Assembly (NCBI GenBank): GCA_963662175.1
Contig: OY759214.1
Location: 81,790,037-81,854,036, forward strand
DNA from: Aradus depressus
Taxonomy: Eukaryota > Arthropoda > Insecta > Hemiptera > Aradidae
Reading direction: 5' to 3'
DNA length: 64,000 nucleotides
Shown: positions 25,801 through 37,810 of the stretch, piece by piece
Position numbering within the stretch: position 1 is the first letter of the stretch
Layout of the letters: the number at the start of each line of letters is the position of its first letter
Program-made: the position numbers and the translations under genes
Notes under the pieces: generated by a model
Told to the model about the DNA's origin: nothing
The model's database searches: none
Seen by the model: only the letters and a program-made list of their open reading frames with translations

Positions 25801-26060
25801 CTCTAATAACTGTCAATAGAATGAATGTATCGTATGTAACTTCAAAACCTCATATGGACGACATTTATGCCGGCTGAAGGAGAGGAAGGGTTCAGGGGAG
25901 TGGGTGAACTCAAAAAATACTAACAACTGCCATTTTAATGAATTTATACACAAAATTTAATATGAGGATTTAGGAGCTCTCATATAAGTCAACTATTGAT
26001 TATCTGCGCAAACGGTCGACGGGCCGTATTGCGAGAAACGTTTTATGTCCGGGTTAGTGT
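25790..26060 (+). repeat. Repeat C fragment, opposite orientation
   Basis: Family motifs in reverse order: AATAGAATGAATGTATCGTA, CCTCATATGGACGACATTTA, GGAGAGGAAGGGTTCAGGGG, ATTTAATATGAGGATTTAGG. Confidence 0.6.
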
Positions 26061-26308
26061 ATGTTCGCAAACAACCATTTCCCCATCGTATCATATAACA
26101 GTATCTTACATTGCAATTTTACTGCGTTAATTTCATGGCGAATTGCAGAGTTTGTAACGCTATTATACTTAATTGTCTACATTGTGCTATTGTTTAATTA
26201 TCAATTTTTAATAACTATATTAATTAACCTGAAAAATCTTATTTCTTGTTTGTCATCATCTATTGAGGGGTTGGCAATCTTTTGCGGGAACTGTAACACA
26301 GATGGGAG

Positions 26309-26950
26309 CAGTGGCGGATCCAAGGGGGGGGGGGGGAACGATCACCCCATCGCCCCCCCTGAGAGATTATGTTTTTTAAAATTTTAGGATATCATTTCTT
26401 GTCAAATTACAGATGAATAAATAAAAATTTAATATTTCGTTTTATCGTATAAAAAAATTGATATTTAAATAAAATTAAGTTTTGGCGCCATAACGGGTCG
26501 GATTTTTTACTGTCGTGGCATGAAGTTAGTTCTGGGTGGATGAGTCTACAGCTACAGTCGCTACAGTTAAGCAAAAAATTCGCGTGGCGTCATAACAAAA
26601 TATTTCATAGTAGTATTTTTCGTATGTTATGTAGATGAGGTAAATATTCTCTATCATCAAAAAAAGTAAGTATGAAATATTGCATCGTCGTATTTGCATC
26701 GTCGAATAGTCATCGCTTAAATTTCATTATGTAATTATATAAATTATAAAATATATAAAAAAATAACGTAATTATAACAGTAATTATGACTAATGTAAAT
26801 ATAACCACGAATAAAAATAACTTATCAACGTTTCTGCCGTTTTTGTTGTTTTTATAATAATCATCCGCTAATTCTTATTTAATTCACCTTAATCATAAGT
26901 TTCAGTAACTTAGAAAAAAAAAAAAAACTCGCCCCCCCTGAGAGGTTTTT
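26309..26950 (+). mobile_element. hAT-like remnant with G-run
   Basis: Begins CAGTGGCGGATCCAAGGGGG, a common hAT end. The phrase CCCCCCCTGAGAG occurs at 26354 and again at 26933, suggesting internal symmetry. A right terminal repeat is not visible. Confidence 0.35.
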
Positions 26951-27082
26951 TGCATCAGATGGATGAGAGCGTTATGTATTCGTGAGTATTCTAGTTTGAA
27001 AGAGACGAAGTATTCATAGACCGCTTATTATATATCATATAGTATTGATCCATTTAATCGGGCCGTTTAATACCATTGTTTT

Positions 27083-27200
27083 ACTTCCCCAGGAATACGA
27101 AGTATAGGGGAAGTTATGTAATCTGTCAAAAATTCGATGTTGAGTTTTCACCGGAATTTCATGATCTCCGAACATCTAATACCAAAAATTAAAAAAAAAA
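27083..27200 (+). repeat. Repeat C terminus
   Basis: TTACTTCCCCAGGAATACGA then AGTATAGGGGAAGTTATGTA and a TTCGATGTTGAGTTTTCACC block. This is the best-preserved left end of the family. Confidence 0.7.
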
Positions 27201-27235
27201 AAATCTGTGAATACTTTTAATAGATTGCACAGATC

Positions 27236-27514
27236 GCGCTCTCGTCACTCTGATGGACATGAGCCCGTCTCTACCATGGGAATACTAAATTTTGTCTACC
27301 CTAAATTTTTATTCACCTAGGATAGGGGTCTTTATCGAGTAACTGACATCGTACAGACTCGCGACCATCGCTTAACGTCCCAACTGAAGGACGGCGTGCT
27401 TAAGTTTTTTTTACCTCCCACATAAAATAAACTAAGGGCCTCGGCCGAGTTTGGAACCCGCTATCTTGGGCTCAGTAAGCAAGCAGGCATAGCACTGAGC
27501 TACCGGCGCCCCCC
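27236..27514 (-). mobile_element. SINE-A copy, tail lost
   Basis: On the minus strand: GGGGCGCCGGTAGCTCAGTG, degraded B-box, ACGTTAAGCGATGGTCGCGA, ending in the CCATCAGAGTGACGAGAG block. The last 60 bases are replaced by unrelated sequence. Confidence 0.85.
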
Positions 27515-27819
27515 AAAAAAATATATACAAAAATAAATTAAAAAAAATCTTAATATAAACATCTGGGTAAAATTAGAGTTAACCAAAATTTTATAAATAC
27601 ATATTATGAGTAGCTAAAAAAAAGTTTTTATTTTTATTTTTAATCTTCAAAATTAGCATCCATTGAATTGTGGATAAAATCTATTTATTTAGTGACGTAA
27701 GGAAACATTTTAGTGTACAGATAATTGATGAAGTAACTAGAAGCAGAACAGGGACAAATTGAAAGTAACAAATAAACTTTGGTGTACAGCGTACGAAGAC
27801 AGAATACAGAACTGAATTA

Positions 27820-30800
27820 ATGGATAAAGTAAAAAGGAGGATGAGTAGGAAAAATGTTGTGAAGAAGGAGAAACAGAAAGTGGAGAAGTCGGTCCCTGAG
27901 GCCGTCCCACGAATCAATAGCGAGACAGTGGCAGACAAACAGCAAAAGGTAATATGTCTACCAACCCTTTATAAAATGTAGAAGACAAAATGTGTTTAGT
28001 GATGTCAACAAAACGTTTTTTGCTGATCTGGCGCCCAAAAATATTCAACCCCTTATCCAGGGGTTTATTTAATTATTAATCATTTAATAAATGTATATCT
28101 TTATTGATCATAAAGAATTATCTTACAGCAAGGAGTTCGATAAATAATCGTAAATACAATTTCTAAATAATAATGACTAAACTAAAATAAAAGAAGCAGG
28201 TTCTCGGATGTGTCTGTTTCGCCTCTCTGCACCCTAAATCAGAGGAAATTACTGGCCTGTATATTAAGACTCTACAAAGGTGGCATTTGTAACTAAGTGC
28301 GGCCCTTGAGGTCCACACGGCAAACTTCCCAGCATGGTATCAATATCAATAATAATAATAACACAAAACTAGGCATTTTATTCAGTACAGAATTATTTAT
28401 TCATTTAATTGAATTTAATCTATACATAGATTTTTAATTGATATACAAATGCACATAGGTCAAATTTTGCTTTCAAGAATACTACATATGAAATTTCATG
28501 ACAATCCGACTATCCGATAATGAGCTAGAACAATTTTTATGCTTAGCCCCTCTCATAACCCCCCTCCCGTTCAAAATTTTCAGACGCCATATAGCCAATT
28601 TTTCAATCTAGCTTTAAAGGGTGCTACATTTCCACCAGAACAAATTAGATCGGATGAATCTTTTTCAAGAATTCCAAAAATCCACTTTTTTAGCAGTTTT
28701 TTGTTCAAACAAAAAAAACGGGTGGACCAAATTTGATAAAATTCCTTTCAGATGATATTTACGTTGATACGCTTCGATGGGCACCAAAACGAAATCGATA
28801 TCATTTTTCATTCGCGAGATATCGTGCAGGAAAAATTGACCTTTTTATTAACACCATTATTGTATTTTTTATTTTTAATCGTTATTATATTATTTTTTTG
28901 ATCTTTTTATATTATATTTTGGTATGAAGAAATCACTTCAATTGTATTATCTGCTTTGTTTTAGTTTAGTCCTTATTATTTAGAAATTGTATTTATGATG
29001 ATGTATCGAACTCCTTGCTGTAAGATTAATTCTTTATGAGCAATAAAGTTATTCATTCATTCATTAATCGTTTAATGTAAATTCAATTTATTGTTTTTTT
29101 TAAGAAAAATTAATGCTGAAAATGGAAGATGGCGGCCTGCATTAAAACGGAGATATGGGGATGGTAGGACGGCGGGGTGTTTCGCAGGGATCTATGGCTC
29201 ATTTATTATTTTCTTTATGTTTTTATTTTATTGGTCCTATTATCTAATATTAGCATATTTATGAAATAAAACTCTCACCCGGACGGGATTCGAACCTGCA
29301 ACCATGATTAGTCCATGCGACCAATGTCCTACGCTCTTGCCAACACGACCTCATTTATTTTATTTATTAAATTGTTTTTTTTATTTTATTAATTTACATA
29401 TTTGTACATTAACCTCGAAAAGTCAACCGTTAAAGAGCTATTTTAGGTTTCGGTAACTTTCTCTCGTATATCGACGATGATTTTGGTTTTTGAGTTGCCT
29501 TTGACCGATTTGGCTGAAAATTGATAGGTATTATCCTTATTTACATACAAGATTTCGTGTTGATACACTCATTCTATCAGGAGTTACACACACATAGGTT
29601 GATTTTATTTATTTATTTTTCTTATATTTGGGGAAGTAAATATACAGATATTAGATCAACATTTTTATTTATTTATTTTTTCTTTTAGTTGGGGAAGTAA
29701 ATATACAGATATTAGATAAACATTTTTATTTATTTATTTTTTCTTATAGCTGGGGAAGTAAATATACAGATATTAGATAAACATTTTTATTTATTTATTT
29801 TTTCTTATAGTTGGGGAAGTAAATATACAGATATTAGATAAACATTTTTATTTATTTATTTTTTCTTTTAGTTGGGGAAGTAAATATGCAGATATTAGAT
29901 AAACATTTTTATTTATTTATTTTTTCTTATAGTTGGGGAAGTAAATATTCAGATATTAGATAAACATTTTTATTTATTTATTTTTTCTTATAGTTGGGGA
30001 AGTAAATATACAGATATTAGATAAACATTTTTATTTATTTTTTAAAATACTTTTCTGGTAATATTTTTTTTTTACTTTCCAGACCGAATCAGGCAATCAT
30101 CTTGAAAGATATGGTTCGAAAATTATGTATACTCCTGAATATGAAAAATATATAGACAGTCTAATTTCAAATTACCATTCATCAAATCAAATTAAATTAC
30201 CTCCAAGGAAACGTATTAGTATTGACCTCGAAGAAAAGGTAAGTCAATCTCATTATCATACCGTGGAAAAAAAAGTATTTGCACGCCTACGTTTGATTTA
30301 ATTTAAATAATAAATTGAATTAATCAACCAAAATGACTTTGATAAGTTTGGTGAAAATTAACAACATATTCCATCCACCTTAAAAAATATTTGTTTATGA
30401 CCCTTCTGGACGAAACTTTAAGAGAAAAATGTAAATAAAAAAATATGTGATGTGGCCATTACAAGACTTTCTTATACCAACAACGCTTACAGATCACTCT
30501 TTCTCTCTCTGTTAATGGCAACATCACTTATATTTCATTCTTTTTTTAATTTTTATAATTTTTCAAAAAACTACTAATAATAAAACCATATTTTAAAGTT
30601 CTATCGTGTTAAAGAAATTTCAACATTTGGCCAACGTTTTGAAAACTATTTATTTTCTTCTTCAAGAGACTTCAAGATGACTTGAGTGGATGTGTGTGGT
30701 GAGTTTGTGTGACACAAACGTTCGTTTTTTATTTTTAATCAAAACATTTACCTCGCTCTTTTAATAGTTAGTTATTGTGACTCATGCCCGGGCCTTAACA

Positions 30801-33800
30801 ACGAGGTCATATAGGCTGTTCCAAAGCCTCTTTCGTCGCTCTGTTGGACTAATGCCCGACTCTTATGGGAGTTCTAAATTTTTATTCACCTAGAATAGGG
30901 GTCAAAATGGAGACGGAAATGTGCATTCTGTCTGGATAGGGTTCCGATTGGCAGTTGTAGATATATGCATCTTGTCAAGGAAATAAAAAGGGGTGAATCT
31001 TAATAGGGCTAAAAAAGGAACATTTAAATCTAAACGAAATGATGATTCTTGTCCTACCCTTAGACAAGTTGGTTGTTAAGGCCAAAGGGGATGCCAGTCA
31101 GAAATGTGCCGTACGAGTATTCATAGAAACAATTTTTTGGTTACCCCCATTTTGTTTTTAATTCTGAAAAATACATTGAGTAAAGAATCAATTTTGGAAG
31201 TGTGAATAGCCATTAATAATGTTATGAAAAAATACTTCATGTGGTCACATGGCAAAAAATTGCAAAAAAAACGTTTCAATAGGAAAACGCGTTTAGTTAT
31301 TTTGTAGATAACTCCGCCCTGAAGAGAATGTTTACATATCAACAATAGGTTCGTCGTAATCCTTTGAACTAAATCAGACATTTTGTGCATTTTTTAATCC
31401 AAAGATTCTTGCAGATCATTGGAACTCTGTCAGCGAGAACGTCTTTAAAACCTGTTGAATCTAATCCTAAAAATGTAGGAAAACTGGCAAAGCAAGGAAG
31501 CATAAAGGTAGTTAAATTTCTACTTATGAATATTTAATAAAAAATAAAATTTACAATATATTTTAATACTATAGAGAATTAAATTCAATTTGTGACTTTC
31601 ATCAGACACTAAAAACAAAATCTAGCATCATCTAAAAGTTGCCGATTCATATTTTTTTAACTAACAGATCAAACATCGGCAAGCACTGGAGAATTTAGTT
31701 AAAAAACATATGCCAGGTAAATTTATTTATACATTTTCTTTTTTATTATTAAATAAATATTCACTTATGTCGACTGGATTTGGCGTTGGCGACGCGTGGG
31801 CTACATGCTAGGGCATACTGTGATCCCCTTTCCAATATATTTCTCCCTCTGAAACGTATCATAGATTAAAAAAAAAGAAAAACCTACCACATCTTCAGCC
31901 ACCAGTTAACAAATACTGTATCATAGACAGATTGGTGTGTGTACATCTTGGGACCTAAGCATCCAATGCTCTTAACCTTTTCCTGTTCGCTCTACTATGG
32001 GAGTCCTACATTTTGCCTATCCAGGTTACCTAAGATAAACAGGTCTTTAACAAGTTACTGACATCGCACAGGCTCGTGATCATCTCTTAAGGTCCCATCC
32101 GAAAGACGGTGTGCTCAAAGTTCTTACCTCTCAGATAAAAAATCGAATTAACTATATAATACATTCCCACTTCTCACAAAACTGGCACGGGGCGCTAATG
32201 GGGTGTAAATATGTCCTTTTGAAAAAATGTTGTTAAATGTAGTTGTTAAGTTAAACTTTAGCATTTTCCTTCCACGTTAGTCATAACACAGATTTAAAAA
32301 AATAAATAGTTTCACAATATTATTTAAAAATTGAATAATGAATAAGAATCATAATTAAGTATTTAAAAAAAATAATTCTGGTTTCTAAAGAAAATTTAAA
32401 AATGTCTGTACCTTTTAGTGAGCTACAAATTAATAATATTATTTTCCAGCAGAAGAAGTGGAAGTAGATGAAGAGGAGCGAGACTCATTACAGGACTGGA
32501 TAATGGAAGTAAGTGGACATACTTATGTACACATTCTTTCAGTGTTACTCAAATTTTCCGCACACAGCCCTTCCACAGCACAACGACCTACACATCTTCT
32601 CCCTTATCTAAACTAACTCCCTCTGGAATTCTCCCCCTCTTCAGATTCTGTCCCTCTCATCTTTACCTCCCTTCCACAGCACAACGACCTACCACATCTT
32701 CTTCCTTATCTAAGCTAACTCCCTCTGGAATTCTCCCCCTCTTCAGATTCTGTCCCTCTCATCTTTACCTCCCTTCCACAGCACAACGACCTACCACATC
32801 TTCTTCCTTATCTAAGCTAACTCCCTCTGGAACTCTCCCCCCCTCTTCAGATTCTGTCCCTCTCATCTTTACCTCCCTTCCACGGCACAACGACCTACCA
32901 CATCTTCTTCCTTATCTAAGCTAACTCCCTCTGGAACTCTCCCCCCTCTTCAGATTCTGTCCCTCTCATCTTTACCTCCCTTCCACGGCACAACGACCTA
33001 CCACATCTTCTTCCTTATCTAAGCTAACTCCCTCTGGAATTCTCCCCTCTTCAGATTCTGTCCCTCTCATCTTTACCTCCCTTCCACAGCACAACGACCT
33101 ACCACATCTTCTTCCTTATCTAAGCTAACTCCCTCTGGAATTCTCCCCTCTTCAGATTCTGTCCCTCTCATCTTTACCTCCTTTCCACGGCACAACGACC
33201 TACCACATCTTCTTCCTTATCTAAGCTAACTCCCTCTGGAACTCTCCCCCCTCTTCAGATTCTGTCCCTCTCATCTTTACCTCCCTTCCACGGCACAACG
33301 ACCTACCACATCTTCTTCCTTATCTAAGCTAACTCCCTCTGGAACTCTCCCCCCTCTTCAGATTCAGTCCCTCTCATCTTTACCTCCCTTCCACAGCACA
33401 ACGACCTACCACATCTTCTTTCTTATCTAAGCTAACTCCCTCTGGAACTCTCCCCCCTCTTCAGATTCAGTCCCTCTCATCTTTACCTCCCTTCCACAGC
33501 ACAACGACCTACCACATCTTCTTCCTTATCTAAACTAACTCTCTGTGGAATTCTCTCCCTCCAGATTCCGTCTCTGTCATCTTTACCTCTCTTCCACAGC
33601 ACAATGACCAAATAGTTATTTGAAATTTAATAGAATTTAATGCAGAAATGAATATTGGATAACGTGAGTATGGATCATTGCCTTAATAAGTTTCATAACA
33701 ACAATTATGAGTAATATTTTATAATAATTCATTTTCAGGCCCTAAAAGACATTGACAGGAAGAAAGTCGCAGTAGAATCTCTTGGATCTTTGAGTAAGAT

Positions 33801-36800
33801 TTTTATTATCTCAGTTATACAGTATTTTGAGTGTGAATCAGAGTGGAATGCCGATTTCTTTGCAGTTGAAGCAGCTAAAAATCCCCATACTATAAATCAG
33901 CTGAAACCTCAGTAAAACCGATATAAGTTGCATAGAAAGATTTACAACAAATGGACAAAACAGTTTCCAAAATCAAAAACAATCCAATAATATCGATATA
34001 TCGACGAAATATTTAAATAAGCAAATAAAACAAATTTCATTTTTTGAAATATTGTCTATTTGACAAGAAATGTTTTCATAGACAACCGGTTTCGGCATTA
34101 CACCATCGTCTTGTTTACTTATATAAACTAACAAATCGTTCATAGAGGTTCATCAGGTTGATAAGATAGGGGTGGAACTTTCAACTGGCAAAGTCTTTAC
34201 AGTTTCGCTAAAAAAGAAGGTTATTTGATAGTTATAGAACAATATGGAAATAAATAAAGCCACTAAAAATAACACTTGAATGAATGACAAATTTATTTCA
34301 ACTAGATACTCCTCTTTGTCAACACCTAAGAACCAGTTCTGTTTCCACATTTGTCTGCATTTAATCTGTTTGTTATTTTTACTCTATATTTCATTTTTTG
34401 TAGTCAATATTTATTATCACTATTTTATTTTTATTTTTATTTTGTTATAATTTTAATTTATACCTTTATTGTTATTTACTTAATTATTTGAGAGATAAGA
34501 AAAAAACTGCTGATTTCAATTATATTAGATCACGGGTTCCCGGCTGAGGCCCTTAGGTCTTTTATCTGGGAGTTGAAAAAGCCTTGAGCACGCCGTCCAT
34601 CGGATGGGAAGTTAAGCGATGTACTGTGTCAGGTACTCGTTAAAGACCCTTATCCTAGGTTAATGAACCTAGTTGGCAAAATTTAGGACTCCCATAGTTG
34701 AGTCGAGCTCATGTCCACCAGAGTGACGAAAGAGCACTCTGGTAGTAGGCGATATGATCTCATAGTTAAAGCCCGGGCATGAGTCATAATAACTAAATAA
34801 TTAACTATACGTATATTTCATTTTTTGAAATAAAATTGTTGGACTGATACCTCTGTATTACTTATTTAACAAGTAAGTCCGCCTACTAAACAAGAAATAC
34901 TAAGATAACTACTAAACTGATATAACGTATAAAAATAATGAAAAACGTATTTTAAAAAAAATACTGTCTATTTCACAAAATATTATACATATATAATAGG
35001 GACCATCGCTTAAATTCCCATTTCCTGCGTGGTCAAGGCTCTTTCAGCTCCCAGATAAAAAACCTAAGGGCCTCGGCCGGGTTTCGAACTCGTGATCTTG
35101 AGCTCAGTAAGCAAACACGCATACCACTGAGCTACCGGCGCCCTCTATATACGTAGGTATATTTCTGTATTTAACAAAATTATTATATATATTATATAAG
35201 TATGAAAGTATTTTCGGCCACGACTTAAAAAATACTAGTGATTTAAAATTTCGTCGTGGCTGAAGCTGTTAGCAATACCAAAAGTACTTCCATATATTAT
35301 ATGTGTATTTTGTGAAATAGACAATATTTAAAAAAGAAAAAAAAAACTTTTTTCTTTATTTTTCATTAAGTATTTCACAAAATCTCTGCAGAAAATTTTA
35401 ACTATCATGATATAATGTAGTTTGGCAGTGAATCCTACAGGGTACAAATTAAAATTTTGATGAAGTCAATTCTCAAACTTGATTTTTTTAGATAATAAAG
35501 GAAATATTTGAAGAAAAAAAAATCGGATGATATAATCTTTGCCAAATTAAGGTTTAAACATTTGCATAAGAGTTATAGTTATAATGATGAAAACAGGTAC
35601 AAATTAATCTGTATTTTCTTCTTAGGATCTGTCGAGAAAGAAAAAAGAAAAAGAAAACATGTATCAACACGACCAATTCAGTCTCGCTACGCACAATTTT
35701 TTAGTAAATCTGTAGAGGCACCGGTAATGAAAGTTGGTTTTGGTTCTGGCTTCAGAGAAGTAAAACATGAAGAGATGCGAACTGCAAGAACTAAGATAAT
35801 GATGAAAGAGAAAAAAGTTCTTGATTTAGTTAAAAATAAGATTGACCAACCAACCCCAACATCATCAGTGGTAACTCAATTTGAAGAAACGATATCATTC
35901 GTACCCTTGAAACTTCCAATCTTAAAGGAAGAAATTGAGGCAAAACTTACAAAGCCTCTCGTAACAGTAATACCAGTTTCAACTTCAAAAATAGGTGGGG
36001 CCATTCGCAAATTATCTGGGCCCCTTCCTAAATTAGGTTTCCCGTCTGAGACATCTACAATTGATGTGGATAAAGTTAAGGAGAAATATGAAATTGTAAA
36101 AAAGCCTTCAGAAGAATGGATTGGGGTAAAACTACAACCACAAGATGTTACAATTGAAAGTAAACAACCAGTTGTTACAGTTGAAAGAAAGCAACCAGTT
36201 GTTATAGTTGAAAGTAAACAACCAGTTGTTACAACCAAAGTTATCGAACTAACTCTTTCTCCTCCAACAGTCGATACGAAAAAACCAATTAAAGGTACGT
36301 TTTTTTTTTTTTTTTTTTTTTGCTTTTTTCTTCACCATCTATAGGAAGTATAGGGGAAGTTATGTAATCGCACACATTCGCTGGTGCGTTTTCAACAGAA
36401 TTTCATGTTTTCCAACCGCCTAATTTCAAAAATGAACAAAACAAATGTCTGTGTACACGATAACTCGGCATGAAATTTTTATGTGTATCCAGAACCCCAT
36501 AACGACGACCATTGATTTTCAGTCAAATCAACAAAATGGGGAGAGCTTAACATAAAACCCTTAATAAATGTCGTTGTAATAAATGTATTAACACGAAACT
36601 TCACAATGACACCTCTTAATTTTCAACTGAATCGGCCGAGCCGGGAGAACATAGGGTGATGTGACCGACCCCCCTAAGGGGTCAGGAGCATCCGAAAAAA
36701 AAAAAGAAAAAGAAAAGAACTGAATCGGCCGAAGGGAAGGAGGATTCAGATGGGCTGAACTCAACTGCCGTTGTATTGATGTATCGACATCAAATTTTAT

Positions 36801-37438
36801 ATTTGAATTCAAAACCCATAAGGACATTACGAATTAATTTTCCGCGAAATCAGCCACAGGGAAGGGGAGATCAGAAAAGCAGGGCAAAATTTAGTCCCTT
36901 TGTAAGTAAACTCTATATTTTTATCCCAAATGGTAGATTGGTTTTGGGGGGAGAGGAAACACTTAGTTCTGATCTGCAATTCTTCTTTTAGTTCTGATTA
37001 GATTTTGACTGAAATCGGACGAACATTGAAACCACTTTACTTCGGGGCTTAAGTATATTTTACAAGATCCCGCTTATATTTCTCTGGTGTTTGGACAAAA
37101 GGGCTTAAGTCAGAATAAATCTAATATAAGATGTTGGAATATTATACTTTGTTTATATTTAATACTTTTATTGAAATAATATTTCATGTAAGATAAATGT
37201 GTTTTAACTGATTTTTAGGAATTTTTCAAACCTTCAGAAATTTCCCTCTTAAAATTCAGATTTTCTGACTTAAGCCCTTTTGCCCAAACACCCGAAATTT
37301 ATGTACTATCGAAAGTCTTTTCACGTAAAAGTCGTGGAGAGAACTAAAATTTCGATTTCCGGGATACATGCCGAAAAGTAAAAGTAATAACAATAAGAAA
37401 GGCAACAGCTAATAGTAAGTACTAAATGATCAATACAC

Positions 37439-37471
<33 letters not shown>

Positions 37472-37773
37472 GACTTTACATATATATATATATACCGGGT
37501 GATTCATTTAACCTGAAAAACAAGAATAAATCGAAAAATAAGCTTTATCGAAAAAAATTGTTCAAACAAAAGTTGCAGGGTTTAAAGGGAGACATATAAT
37601 GGTAATACGAAATTTAACCTCGAGTGGCGTTTTCAGGGTTAAATCAAGGGCAACTTCGATTTTCTCAATGGAAACCCATAGTTTTAATTGCATACTTGTA
37701 TTCTACGTAAAAAAATACGTATCTTTTGTAGGAAAAGTTTTATTTGATAATGCCAATTTTTTATGGTTTTGAG

Positions 37774-37810
<37 letters not shown>

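Noticed and set aside
29604..30040. CRISPR-like regular repeats
   Set aside because: The 61-base units are contiguous tandem copies with no unique spacers, in an insect-type genome.
32569..33606. Possible repetitive coding sequence (Ser/Thr/Pro-rich readings)
   Set aside because: Frames are broken by stops and by unit-length changes, and it lies between two in-phase exons as intron.
35508..35625. ATG at 35508 as start of a separate 278-codon gene
   Set aside because: The N-terminal part is low-complexity Lys/Tyr translation of intron. A good acceptor (CTTCTTAG) at 35625 continues the frame from the upstream exon in the right phase.
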